Shown here piece by piece: positions 20,867 through 34,058 of a DNA stretch of 64,000 nt. Origin of the DNA: Syncephalastrum monosporum B8922 (taxonomy: Eukaryota > Mucoromycota > Mucoromycetes > Mucorales > Syncephalastraceae); the NCBI GenBank assembly GCA_000697355.1, contig JNEN01001266.1, forward strand, positions 1 to 64,000, in the 5' to 3' direction. Both the position numbers and the translations under genes were made by a program. How positions within the stretch are numbered: the stretch's first letter is position 1; each line of letters begins with the position of its first letter. The notes below the pieces were generated by a model. That model did no database searches. It worked only from the letters and a program-made list of their open reading frames with translations, and was not told where the DNA came from.

Positions 20867-22602
20867 ATGTCGCGAGAATACGATTTGGGTAATTCGACTT
20901 GGCCTTGACTGCATTCTATGCGACAGGACGCTCATGGACGTTGTCTGATTCACACCAGTTGTTTTTGGTGCCACCGGTTTTACGGGTTCGCTCGTGTGCG
21001 AATATATTGCCCAACTGAAGGACAGGGTAAGTGCGCGCACGAAGCTGCTCTTGCTGTCATTGCAATGACAATGACTTGCTCATGTGTATACTATCAACAG
21101 GACCTGCGATGGGCCATCGTGGGCCGAAACACCAAGAAGCTCGAAGACGTCAAGGCGCGTCTCGTATCGTATGATGCCGAGTGCGAGGTAAGCACACATA
21201 AATAAATGCCATCATAAAATTCATGCTAAAAATGCTGCCCTCCTGCATCTCTGGAAAAAAGCAACGTGTGGATCTGTTAACAGCCGACTCGGGCGATCGT
21301 GAAGCGCTCGGCCAAGTGGTGCGCAAGACACGCGTCGTTATTAGCACGGTTGGCCCCTTTACAAAGTACGGCACCCCGCTCGTTGACGCGTGTGTGGAAA
21401 ACAAGACGCATTACGTCGATATCACAGGCGAGTATAATTGGGTCAAAAGCATCATTGACAAATATCACGACAAGACCCGTCAAGACGGCACCATGATTGT
21501 TCCCTCCTGCGGCTTTGACTCCATCCCCAGTGACCTCGGCACTTACTTGCAAGTGGATTTTATATGATACTTTAATTTTTTTTTTTTTTCAAATTAACCC
21601 ATGTCTTGAATGTTGCAGGGTCTGCGAGCATATTCGAAAGAAGCACGGTTTGAGTGTTGGGAGCGTCAAGGCGTCCGTGACCGAAGCCAAAGGCGGTGTG
21701 TCGGGCGGCACATGCCAGTCGCTTGTCGAAGCCATGTCGGACCCAAGCACGACGGTGGCGCAGACCATGGATCCTTACTTGCTCGCACCTGTGCGCGGTA
21801 CAGACAAGCAGCCCTCGGTGATCATGCGCAAGGACAAGGACTTTGGCCAACGCTGGCAGGCATTCTGGGTCATGGCCCCTACCAACGAAAAAGTCGTACG
21901 CCGCAGCTGGGCCCTCCTGACCCAGCGGGGTCAAGGTTACGGCCAGCTTTTCCGCTACAAGTACGTAGGAAAAAAGGAGGAACAAGGAAAAAGAGAGAAA
22001 GAGGGAGAGAGAAAGAGAGAAGAGAAAAAAAAAAGGGGTGGGCAGAAACTTTGTTTTGTTTTTTTCAATGGAGGCTCTTGTTGACAACAGCAAAATAGGG
22101 AGACGCTGTCGCTACCGTTCGTGCCCGCATTGGCGTTAACGGCAATGTTGGTCCTCTTTGGCCCGCTCTTTGCTCTCGCGCTGCGTGTAGGATTCATGCG
22201 CCGCATCATCCAAAAGATTCTGCCCGGCAGTGGTCAGGGTCCCTCGCGCGAGGAACGCGAGAATGGCTCCTACGAGTTACAGTTTTATGCTACGGCTGAA
22301 ACCGAGCCTTATGATCATCCTGTGCGCGTACATGGCGTTGTCAAAGGTAAGCCAAAGGAAAAAGGGAGTTCGTGAGCGTGTATGCATATGTGCCTTACAC
22401 TGTCACAACAGGCTTCAAGGATCCCGGCTATGGCGACACATGCCGCATGCTCACCGAGTCCGCGCTGTGCATTGTCAAGAGTTACGACGAACTCCCGGGC
22501 AAGGAGGGCGGTATCCTCACGCCCGCCACCGCGTTTGGCGACGTCCTCCTGGATCGCCTGCGTGCAGATGGCAAGATGGTGTTTGAGGCACGTGACCTGT
22601 AA
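20867..22602 (+). CDS. Saccharopine dehydrogenase-like oxidoreductase, copy 2
   Basis: This NAD(P)-dependent SCCPDH / trans-acting enoyl reductase type oxidoreductase is the paralogue of 7663-9285 with the same seven-exon layout. The start MSREYDLVVFGATGFTGSL has the Rossmann GATGFTG motif. STVGPFTKYG, THYVDITGEYN, PSCGFDSIPSDLG and GGVSGGTCQS follow, then a hydrophobic stretch of about 25 residues (FVPALALTAMLVLFGP) and the conserved end GYGDTCRML ... TAFGDVLLDRLRADG. Length is about 420 residues. The fourth intron appears to use a GC-AG pair: the exon ends ...ACTTACTT and the intron starts GCAAGTGG, whereas copy 1 has a normal GT donor at the same position. Codon use is GC-richer than in copy 1, as expected for a well-expressed gene. 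Confidence 0.93.
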
Positions 22603-22798
22603 TCGCAATCAAAAGAACCCCTTCACTGCTAGCTATCTGCTTTATCCCCTATGTCGCTAACAAAGATATCCAGTCCATGAAGATGAATTTAAATGATTAT
22701 ATAAACTAGATGTATATCTTATTTGTTTTCCATATAGTATCAGATATCAATAGAGGAGGAGGAAGAGGAGTATTTCACGATCCCAGTGTCAAGGGAGG

Positions 22799-24243
22799 TC
22801 ACTTTGTCGGATGGGATTCCAAATCACCTTCGCTTCCCATATCATACTTGTTGGACGACTGTGTCCGCTGGATCGGGAAGCTGTCATCGGCAGAGACACT
22901 CAAGAGGCGGCTGGTGCTGTCTGGTCGGATGGCCGACTCTGAATCGTATTTAGCGTGGTGGTGATCATGCAAACTGCCCGTGAAACGCGCTTTGTAGGGG
23001 TGGTGGCACATGACGTGCGCCAGTGGCGGATAATATTGCCGGTAGGAGAAATATGCACACGCAAGACCTTGTCAAAAAAGCGCGTCAGTCCTTGTATGAT
23101 CCCTTTCTGCACGCATGCCGCTCGTTCACTGGCTTCCCCTTCCCATATCTCTCCTAGAGGTAGACTAGACTTACCTAAAAGAGAACCAATGAAGACGTCC
23201 TGCCAGTGGTGGCGATAGTCCTCCGTGCGAGAAATGGCAACGAGCAAGGCACCAATGGAGGGGAACACAAAGATGAAGCCCTTGTATGTATGCTATAGGA
23301 TACGTAAAGCCAAGAAAAAAAAAATTGTCGCGTTAGACTTGTGCGACGCAAAGTACCAAATCAATGACAATTACCCCCCGCTCGTCAAAAAGCTGCATTT
23401 TTCCAGCCAGGTACAATGCAAGGTAAGATAAGCCGGCCCATGAGACTATTCGTTAACGAGAAGGTGAGCATTCAACTGATTCGCAACCCATATTCCACTG
23501 TAGTTACAGGAAGAATGTCCACTAGGAAAGCTCTTGAAGCCATCGATCATGTCATGTGACGACAAATCGGAAGTGCAGACGGTGTAATTGGAGACGCCGT
23601 ATTCCGGGTCAGAAAGCCCAGGCGTGGGCTGGCAACGTGCCAAAAAATCAGGGCGAGGTCTACCGACACTAATCTAATCATAGATGGTAAATCAGCAACA
23701 TCAGAAATAAATGCGTCATATCAAGTACCTTGATGATGTTGGTCAGCATGCAGCACATACTGAGACTGAGGCAGAGACCTACATAGGCATCCCAAATGAG
23801 TGGTTAGGTTCTGAGGTGGGGCGAGTGTGGGTGGCCGACTGGCTGGGCCTTGTCATGTGTGTAACCCTGGAAACTCGAGAAGCTTACCGAGGACGCCGCT
23901 GTGGAAGTCGCCGGAGCTGCGACGGAAACCCAGTGACACGACCGCCATAATAACGATGGGTGCTGCCAAACAGATCACCTAGGAAATTATCCGTGGGTTA
24001 GGAACTGGAACTTTAACCACCGTCGAGCGCACTTACACCAACCACCCAGATAGGCACGGAGTCTTCTGGTTTGTGCGGGTACCCGATCGTCGTGTCGCGA
24101 AGTGAGAAATCGCGTCTGAATGGAGGAATTTTGTCAATGAGAAAAAAGGCGACGGCCATGATAATAACGAGGATCCAGTCGGGAAGGTAGGACAAGAAGG
24201 CTCGCCGGGTGTGGCGGTCTTTAAGGTCTATGCCGAGTGACAT
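22799..24243 (-). CDS. PAP2-family lipid phosphate phosphatase (DPP1/LPP-like)
   Basis: This integral membrane phosphatase removes phosphate from diacylglycerol pyrophosphate, phosphatidate or lysophosphatidate. The N-terminus (MSLGIDLKDRHTRRAFLSYL) leads into a transmembrane helix (WILVIIMAVAFFLIDKI); more helices follow in later exons. All three PAP2 motifs are readable: KISVGRPRPDF (KxxxxxxRP, reached by using the first of two adjacent AG acceptors near 23675), FPSGHSS, and SRTEDYRHHWQDV (SRxxxxxHxxxD). The arginines, histidines and aspartate needed for catalysis are present. At least six short introns interrupt the gene and the protein is about 330 residues. The C-terminal tail is polar, His/Ser-rich and presumably cytosolic. 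Yeast Dpp1/Lpp1 are the obvious relatives; which substrate is preferred cannot be told from sequence. Confidence 0.9.
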
Positions 24244-24839
24244 GAGGTTGGGAGGGTATGATAGTGCGGGGGAGAGCGAGGAAAACGGAGAGAGATGTAT
24301 GTGGAAAAGAGAGGGGAAGAAAAGAAGACAAAAAAAGGTATCCGTGCCACTTTTATTATTATGATTGCCACCCAGCCCAAAAGGATATCATGCAGCGAGA
24401 GAGAGAATAGAGTTGGACATGGAAAAAAGGTTCCAGCTGGGGCTCCTTTTTAGCTGCATGCCAGATTAGGAAGAATCTTTTCGCCAAGAGGGAGCGACTC
24501 ATCCATAAAGAGAGACAGAAAGAGAGGTCCGATCCGCATTTCTACCCAATCACTTCCTGTCCCTTGCAAGACTAACGCTGGCTCCCGTTTCTCCCTCACC
24601 CGCCCCCCAATCCCGCCCCGTTTTTACGTCTTTTCGTATATCCTGCCTTGGAATGTGGTATAAAATATATAAAATACTTAATCCACGAATACATAAAAGC
24701 GCGAGAATAAAAGAAGAAAAAAAGAAAAGAAAAGAAAACGCTAATAAAATACATTATTGAGTGTAAAGAAGAAGTGATAATCATGAGATGCCAGTAGGGG
24801 GAATAGGTAAAGAGTAGTAGTAGATGCGTAGGAAATTAA
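24244..24839. other. Intergenic region, no gene seen
   Basis: Purine- and A-rich DNA lies upstream of the PAP2 gene and downstream of the DnaJ/TMEM185 gene. It probably combines a promoter with a 3' end. No ORF or RNA gene is recognisable. Confidence 0.6.
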
Positions 24840-26360
24840 TTAGCTGGATGCGATGCGGCGATTAGGATCAACAAGACGCTGGCCCTGTTCCAAATCCTCC
24901 AAGTCACTGACGGAGGAAAGGGCAAGGATACACGGCAAGCAGCATCCGAAACAGCAGAGGAGGAATGACTGGCGATAATAATAGAAAAAAAAAAGAGTCA
25001 ACAAGAGGTCCCTGATGCCAAGCATTTTGAGGTCCTTACCAAAGCAATAAAGATGGGAACAAACACATGTGACATGGAAATTGGGTTGAAACCGTCGAGA
25101 CGTCGTGCGAGCAGACCGACCAAGGCATAGAGGAGTAGGCCAATGATAACAAAAGCGACGACGCCAAGCATGACGGTGGTCTTGCCCTGATGGGCTATTT
25201 CGGGCTGAGCGGTGAGGCGGCTAAAACGGCGATAGCTCAAACCGAGTTGCACAGCGTACTTGAGCGCCACCAGGTACAGCGGAATAAAGACGATGCCCCA
25301 GGAGCACGTGATGGTGTTATCGGCTCTGACAGCAATCAAAACAAACTGGATGAGGCGCAGGACGAAAAACCAATACTGGTCAAAGACCAAGCGTAGCACC
25401 TGCAGCCACACCGGCGGGGGCAGCTGCCCGCGTGCCGATGCAAGGGCGGTGCCAAACAAGACGGTCGTCAGCAGAAAATGCAGGCCTTCGAGGATAAAGT
25501 ACGGGATGAAGACGACTGCGGCCGACCATGCGACGCGGCCGTCGAGACGGAGCACGATGAAGATCTGAAAGAGGAGGACGAGGATAAAGTAGAGGAACGA
25601 GACGGCATGGCGGCTCGTGCGCAGACGGCGGCGGCTCGCGCGACGTTGCTGGCGCTTGCTCTCGTCGTCTTCGTGCATCGCTTCGTCTTCGTGCTCGTCG
25701 TCATGCTCGTCGTCGTCGTCGTCGTTGCCAAGCGCACGCAGCAGGAATTGGAGCAGGACGTAGGCTACAATGGCATTAATGATCCACAGCGGTATCCAGA
25801 CCACGGCCCAGCTCCAGGAGACCGTGTTGTCGACACGGACAGTTAAAAAGGCAAAGAAGATAATCAAGAGCGCAAAGACGAGACTGAGACCGGTCAGACC
25901 GGTGCAAAGCATCGATTCGATTTCGGGATCAAACAATGCACTCGCGGGCGAGTCCATCATTTGCAGGCCGAGTTCGCCGTAACGATCATAGACGCGTCGT
26001 TTTTGTTCATCGCCGAGGACCTAGGTTCGTACTTTATCAGTCCTCGTGTCCTGGGTAGAGCGTAGGCTGTGTGTGTGAGATTTACCTCGTAGGCATGGCT
26101 GATGGCTTTAAACTACGCGCAGCATGTGAGAACGACAGACCTCCTAGTCATGCGGATGTGGACGGCTTACCTGCTCAGCACTGTTGGGATTCTTGTCAGG
26201 GTGGTAGCGAAGGGCAAGCTTTCTGTAGGCCTTTGACCGAAATGAGTTTCAGTTCAGTTTCGTTTTAGACGAGACGGTGTCAAACCTTCTTTATTTCTTC
26301 TGGTGACGCTGACTTTTGTAAGCCGAGCGTGTCGTAGAGGCCCGTCGTGTTGCGGTCCAT
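24840..26360 (-). CDS. DnaJ-domain protein fused to a TMEM185-like membrane protein
   Basis: The first three exons encode a J domain: MDRNTTGLYDTLGLQKSAS..., AYRKLALRYHPDKNPN with the diagnostic HPD, then FKAISHAYEVLGDEQKRR and VYDRYGELGLQMMDSP. It continues without a break into a polytopic membrane region of the TMEM185 (fragile-X-F) type. A motif of the form (V/L)RxD...W..V(F/W)IP occurs four times (VRVDNTVSWSWAVVWIP, LRLDGRVAWSAAVVFIP, VRADNTITCSWGIVFIP, RRLDG...HVFVPIF), each next to hydrophobic helices. A highly acidic loop (D/E/H-rich, around residue 155) sits between the first and second units. The last exon after a GT-AG intron adds a cysteine-rich end (SFLLCCFGCCLPC). Total is about 430 residues. 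It is probably a membrane-tethered Hsp70 co-chaperone, perhaps of the ER; its client is unknown. Confidence 0.88.
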
Positions 26361-26777
26361 GCTAGGCTATCGTTGTCGTATCTGCCAGCTCCTGTCTTTT
26401 TTGACGCAAAATCGGAAGACAGGAAAGAGAAAAAAAAAAAAAAAGCCCTGGCGAGAAACCTAAAGCTTTTTTGCTTTGTATTTTTTGAGTGCCCGCGAAT
26501 TTGACCAAAAATAATTAAAACAAAAAAAAAAAGAGAGACCACCAGGCAATAGAAAAAAGTGTTCATTCATACCTGGCAGCGACAGAAATGATATGGGCAG
26601 GTGCATTGGCATGGCACGCCAAGGGGTTACCCACGTCAAACAATCTATTAATCCCTGACTGCGCGCACATACCCCACCACCTCCTGGGTCCTTACTTTGA
26701 TGCGTCTTTACGCACACACTCTCTTTCGTCTTTTGGATGTTACAGCGTTTGTTTTTTTTTAATTATGTAGGATCGTG
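26361..26777. other. Intergenic region, no gene seen
   Basis: This region holds A- and T-runs between the start of the DnaJ/TMEM185 gene and the 3' end of the RabGAP gene. No coding signal. Confidence 0.6.
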
Positions 26778-29541
26778 TCACTTCTTTAGCAACTGTCTCA
26801 GCTTGTCATCCAGTTGGACTTGTTCGAGCGACTGCTCAATCACAATGCGCTCATGGCTATTGTTCCACACCGACCGCACCTGCAACTGGTTTTTCAGGTC
26901 GTCTCGCCGTCGGTCCAGGGCCTGGACGCGCCCCTCAAACTTGTAAAACAAAACCTCAGCACGTTGCAAGGTTTCCTCCAGATCAATGGTGCCTGACAGC
27001 TCGTTGGTGTACTAAATAATAAACGCGTATGTCAATAGGAGAATCACCTATACACCGCTCCCCTTCCTCATGGGTATGTATTTCTTTCGTCCTTACTTTG
27101 AGTATCTCGTCAAAGGCATGCAGGTCGTTTAGAATGGCATGCCGGTGGGTGTCGAGCACCGCAAGCGCGACAAACATGAGAAAGTGGGGTGACAAGGAGT
27201 CGGTCCATAAGACTTCCCAGAGTCGGATGACATCATCCCACTCAAACTCACGCTTGAACCAGACCAAGAGCCACCGGAAGCAAAAGAAGAGGTTCACTGT
27301 CTCGGTCTCTTCGAGGCGCTTGTACAGTTCTGGGTCCATGAAATGGATCAGGCGGTCCAGTGTCTGCAGCTGGTGATGCATGCCTGACTGATCTCTGTAA
27401 AAATTGGATTTCTACGTTGATAGCACGGATGAGCTTCCAGTGCGCAGGGCATCCTCCTTTTCTTTTCTTTTCCTTTGTTTTGTTTCTTACCACACGCTCC
27501 ATGAACTGAACAAAGCCCCAGAAGGCCATTTCCTCGGTTCCCATGGCGACAAAGAGGGGTGCCAAGAGATCCGACATGCCTTGGACGTAACCCAGCTCGG
27601 TATTATATGCATTGTAGGTCACCAGGATATCCTTCATGATCTCCAGGTTGCTGTTGGTGCCGACCGTCATGTCTGGGTCGGGGTTCGGCATGTTCTCGCC
27701 CTCAAAGAATGGAATTGACCGGTCCGTGCGATGGACGTCCTTGTCTTTTATGGGGCGTGAGTAAGAACACAGCGAAATCTCTCTCTCTCTTTCTTTTCTC
27801 TACCTATGCGATGTTTTTCGTCTTGGAATTCTTTTGTAGTGCGTTTTTCCATGTCGTTGAACCACTGTGATTTGTATTCGTAGTATTCGTCCCTATGAAA
27901 CGATAGCTTATGAGAAAGAGGTCTACTCCATTCGCATCCTGTACTTACACTTTGCTACGCCGGATGGCTTCGCGTTCATCAAAGGTACTGTCCCAGGGGT
28001 ATATCTCCAAAAGGAATTTCCATGCCTCGATGCGGACGTCCGGATCCAAACCGGCGCGAAAGATGGACCGGTACACAACCTCCTTGCTGACGCACAGCTT
28101 GCCCTCCGCATCAAAGAAGTCGACCCACTCTTCAGCCAGGATGGGGCCCCGTCGCGTGTGCACACGCTGCGCGGTGGCGGCATCTGCTTCGGCAAAGATT
28201 TGCTCCAGGTCCATTTTGGCCGAGGCAGGAGGCTCCTGGGGTGTATGATTATCCCGGTGGGTCCATCGGGCGAGATAATAGGTGAAGCGGTCGTACTCGT
28301 GCATGGTGGTTTGGACAGTTTGGTTGCGGCTCATGGCCTGGACGGAGGGGGGTAGGAGAGGCATCAAGGGCTTGACGATGGGGTGGTCGAGCACGTGGGC
28401 GGCGGTGCGCGAGAAACCCGGAATGTGTGAGAACCGGTCGAGGATGGACCATCGTGCGTTCTGCAGCGCTTCGTTGAGCGGGTCGTGCGTGGCCGCCGTG
28501 GTCAGACCGCCCCGGGTGGGTTGTGTCTCTTCGGCGCGAGTGCCTGAGTATGCGTCGGGGATGCCGGGCTGGGCATCAGGCAGGACGAGGTGGAGTTGGT
28601 CGTTCTCGGGGGATCTGTGTATGCACGTAAGAGGGTCCATGAGCACAAACAATGAAAGAAGGGATGGCACTGTTACCGTTGGATGGTTGTAAATGCACTC
28701 AGGATATCCATAAAGTCGTAGACAGGCCAGGCACTGGTATGCTGCCCGCGATACTGCAATGGCTCGAGACGGGTCTGGTTGCGGGTAGTGATGCCCAGCG
28801 TGCCGTGATACACGATGGACGGGGGTGATAGATGGAAGGAAAAGATATCCTTGAGCGGGATCACCAGCGTCTCGTTGGTTCCCGGGTCCAGGATTACGTC
28901 GGGGAAGCCTAAAATAAATGCCTTTAGGATATGCCATCAAAATGACGTATCAAAGACAAATGAATGTACCTTCGTCGGAGGCCAACACGCCATCGAGACG
29001 GGCAAAGCACGGTTTGTCTTGAGCATGGATCAAGTGCTCTGGGATCCACACCACCAGAATGGTCGTATCAGCCTGAGGAAGAAGGGGAGACAATGTGAAG
29101 TGAGTGAGGTTTCAACTATGGTACGCTAAATCCGTGTACCTTGCTTGAGACGGCCGCCAAGAAGCCGTGGACAAGGCCAGTGTGTGTAGGCAGGAAGTAG
29201 CCTGATTTCGCATAGATCATTCGGACGTTGGGCATGGGGCGGAATCGTAATCGGGAAGGCTGAGAAGTGTGGCGAGGTCGCTGTCGATAAGCGGAGGGGA
29301 CAGGTGGTAAGGGCGGAGGACAGGGACGGGAGGTATAAGAAACAGCACGGAAGAGGCGAGGCTGAGGTATCGCAGGGTAAAGTGCACTCGAGCCAGCACC
29401 AGGATAAGGACAAGGACGAGAGGTGGAACCAGAGCCAGAAGCAGAAGCAAAAGCAGAAGCAGAGCTGGAACCAGCACAGGGAAAAGAACGAGATGGCAAT
29501 GGCTGAGACAAACGCGGAGGACTTGCTGGACCACCACCCAT
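26778..29541 (-). CDS. GYP7: TBC-domain Rab GTPase-activating protein, Gyp7/TBC1D15-like
   Basis: The product accelerates GTP hydrolysis on Rab/Ypt proteins; yeast Gyp7 acts on Ypt7 at the vacuole. Eight or more exons give roughly 750-800 residues. The N-terminal Rab-binding region (DUF3548 type) is visible as YAKSGYFLPTHTGLVHGFL..., ILVVWIPEHLIH and VYDFMDILSAFTTIQR. The TBC domain carries both catalytic fingers: DKDVHRTDRSIPFF (arginine finger) and YVQGMSDLLAPLF (glutamine finger). It is followed by FRWLLVWFKREFEWDDVIRL and WEVLWTDSLSPHF. The C-terminus is a short coiled coil. The chosen ATG gives a Pro/Ser-rich leader of about 110 residues; an ATG later in exon 1 (before RMIYAKSGYF) would make a protein closer in length to yeast Gyp7, so the start is uncertain. 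Confidence 0.9.
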
Positions 29542-29781
29542 CTTTGTATAATCTTTGGACTGTATATGTGTATATATGTGTGTGTAATGCACAAGGTGGG
29601 TTGATAGGCTGATAGGCTGATAGAATATAAAAACAAAGAGCTTATTGTCCAGGAATAAAACAAAAAAAAAAGTAACGGGAAAAGTAATATCTAGGGGAAA
29701 AGCTTTATGCAAAAATTACCACTTGGCAAATTGTCTTGGCCAAGCAGGGACCATTGGCAAAATAAAAAAAAAAAAAGGGAC

Positions 29782-30361
29782 TTAAGCCAAGAGCCTCTTG
29801 ACCGTCTCGCTCACCGTCTTTTTATCGGCGCCAGCGTGAGTCCATGCCTTCATGACCTTGCCCATGTCCTTCACCGACGTAGCACCCACGCTCTCGATCA
29901 CCTTGCGCACCTCGGCCTCGATGGCTTCGGCTGACATGCGCTCGGGCAGGTACTTTTCGAGGACGGCGAGCTCTTGCTTCTCCTGCTCGGCCAGTTCAGG
30001 ACGTCCACCGGCCTCGTACTGCGCAATCGAATCCTGGCGTCGCTTCACCAGCTTCTGCAGCACCGACTGCACCGCCGCCTCCTCGCTCTCGCCTTCCTTG
30101 GCATTCGCCGACTTGATGTAGTACGTGTAATCACTCAGCACATTCTTCACCACGTTCAGATCCGGCTGCTTCTTCTCGCGCATCAGCGTCTTGCGATCCT
30201 CTTTTAACCGGGCCAGCAGAGAAAGGGACTCTGGAAACACACTTGAGCAGTCTATTCTCTCTCATAATGCAGTGCGTCTACTTACCTGTCGAGTAGAACT
30301 TGGCATGGCGGACCGTCGGCTGAGCCAGCGAACGCAGCGTCAGAAGCGAATGTCGAAGCAT
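29782..30361 (-). CDS. AIM41: Aim41-like mitochondrial protein with YqeY/GatB-like domain
   Basis: Two exons give about 176 residues. Exon 1 (MLRHSLLTLRSLAQPTVRHA) is a basic, hydroxylated, acid-free presequence typical of mitochondrial import. Exon 2 is a full YqeY domain: RLKEDRKTLMREKKQPDLNV, SDYTYYIKSANA, RRQDSIAQYEAGGRPELAEQ, EKYLPERMSAEAIEAEVRKV, GATSVKDMGKVMKAWT and a KRLLA end. The domain is shared with the tail of GatB amidotransferases and binds tRNA in those proteins; the role of Aim41 itself is not established. It lies 240 bases downstream of the RabGAP start on the same strand. Confidence 0.93.
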
Positions 30362-30761
30362 GGTGTGTTGCCAGTTGTCAAACAGTGCGACTGTCAGGAC
30401 TTGGACTTGTCAAATCAATAAACAAGCAACGACTTGGCAGTATTTGAAACGCCGCCAGACATACGGTAATTCTACACTGTAGACGGTTGTTTACAAGTAT
30501 ATTGGTACAAAGAGGGAATGACGTGATGACTACTCGCTATAAGAAAAAGAGAAGAAAAAAAAAGAAGAATACGAAGATAGGAAAAGATAAAGTGCGTGGG
30601 CCGCGTAGAGTATGTGTGTTTGTGAGCAAGTGTATGTGACGAGGTGGACACGCGAAGAGTCCAATTCTTCGTGTGCGAGCCATTCATGACCCCGAACCGA
30701 ACCAAAAAAAAAAAAAAAAAAGCAAGGAACCAGGAAAGAAAGAAAGAGAGCCGATCTCCTA
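30362..30761. other. Intergenic region, no gene seen
   Basis: This short spacer lies between the MAPK stop and the Aim41 start (both minus strand). It is A-rich with no coding signal, and holds the MAPK 3' UTR and the Aim41 promoter. Confidence 0.6.
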
Positions 30762-32666
<1,905 letters not shown>

Positions 32667-34058
32667 GGTGAAAGTGGGTTACGATGACTGAGGAGAAGGC
32701 AATGAGGTTGGGGGGTGGGTGGCTTTTAGAGGAGAGAGTTGAAAGAAAAAAAAAGACAACAAAGGGTAGAAGAGACGAAAGAGAAGAGAGCGGGGCGCCC
32801 AGTGCGACAAAAGGACAAGAAAGGTTCGAAACGTGAGGAAGGATTCGTGGGCCGAAGCACATTCGGAGCGCTGGATCCCCGACAGCCTTGTATATGCGTA
32901 TTGTAAACAATATCAAGCATACGCCATTCGTTCCATTGCCACCTTTCCTCAAAAAGCCAAGCGAGCCCCGCCAGTCAATCCCAATGTGTGCTTTAAGATG
33001 TGCCCCGCATAGTGGGAAATGATCGATGACATTTGGCTGCGACAGAAACCTACGTGGCCCAGGGCCGTTTGTCTGTGCATGGCTTGTGTCGTCTCTGCTT
33101 TCATAAGCCATCGTCCTTCATTGGAGCCCTTTCCCCCCCCCTTCGTACTTTATCACTTGTTGCCTTTCTATCGTTTCTTTACTCAAATAAAACGACCAAA
33201 CAAGGCCGTCCTCCTGATCCGTTTCGTGCACTCCGCAACTCTGTTGTCTCAACGCCCATGAATTCGTTTTATCAATCACAAAAACATAGTATCGTTATCA
33301 CCTTGACAAACACAGCCTCCCCGGCTTCGACACTTTTTCTTTCACAGCAAGGAGATCCTGGGCTTGGTGGTCCAAATGCCTAATTGCTCCTAGCGGACTG
33401 AACTACAAGTGCCACAAGACATCCAATATATATAAAAGCTGTCTTTTTTCTTCTCGGGCCTTCTGTCAGAGCCCAGGCACCTAGCCGTACCCGCCTGCAA
33501 ACAGGAAAAAAAAAGTTAAAGAATAGTATACTTATCCGTTCATGTCAGGGTGGGGGTTCTTTTTCCAGGCATGAAAATAGAAGGTGCCATTTTTTGCATA
33601 TCCCAAGAGCTGCCATCCAAACGGGCATAAGTAGAAGAACAAGAAAAAGGGAAATAATGAAGTCTCCTGAATGCAAGCCGCTCCTGGATCGAAAACCAGA
33701 ATTCAAGAGTCCAGAGTCCCAGTGATACGATCCGGCTTCGTTTAGCTGCATGGGTGACCCCTGATCTACCGCTGCAGAAGGCCTCGAACTAAAAGAATAG
33801 CCAAAAAAAAAACATATACTGGATATAGCAGACGGTATCTTAACCTCCATGACACAGGACAACTGGGCGGCCCATCTTTCCGTATCCAGCGTGAAAAAAA
33901 AGGGCTACGTCATAGGTCAAATTTTAGACGTATTTATCGGCCCAATCAGACCATAGGACCGTCACGGAGCGTTGAAAAAACTCTTTGCTTTTTTGCAGAA
34001 CTTTGAATTTTTTTTTTTTTTTTTTTCGTTCCCTTTTTCTCCTTGATCTAAATCAACG
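32667..34058. promoter_or_regulatory. Shared upstream region of the MAPK (minus) and ABCF (plus) genes
   Basis: This 1.39-kb region separates two divergent genes. A T-run ends about 30 bases before the ABCF ATG, and a CT-rich leader follows. A possible small minus-strand gene at 33532-33850 is listed separately. No recognised ORF elsewhere. Confidence 0.5.
33532..33850 (-). CDS. Candidate small spliced gene, about 60 residues, unknown
   Basis: Assuming two introns (GTTAAG...TTTTAG and GTAGAT...GATCCAG), an ATG at 33850 joins to a frame ending PFGWQLLGYAKNGTFYFHAW and then KKNPHPDMNG before TAA. The last part has a membrane-like stretch (FPFFLFFYLCPFGW) and a polar tail, a pattern seen in small mitochondrial or ER membrane proteins. 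A second frame through the same exons is also open, so the choice is weak. No family is recognised. RNA data would be needed to believe it. Confidence 0.2.
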
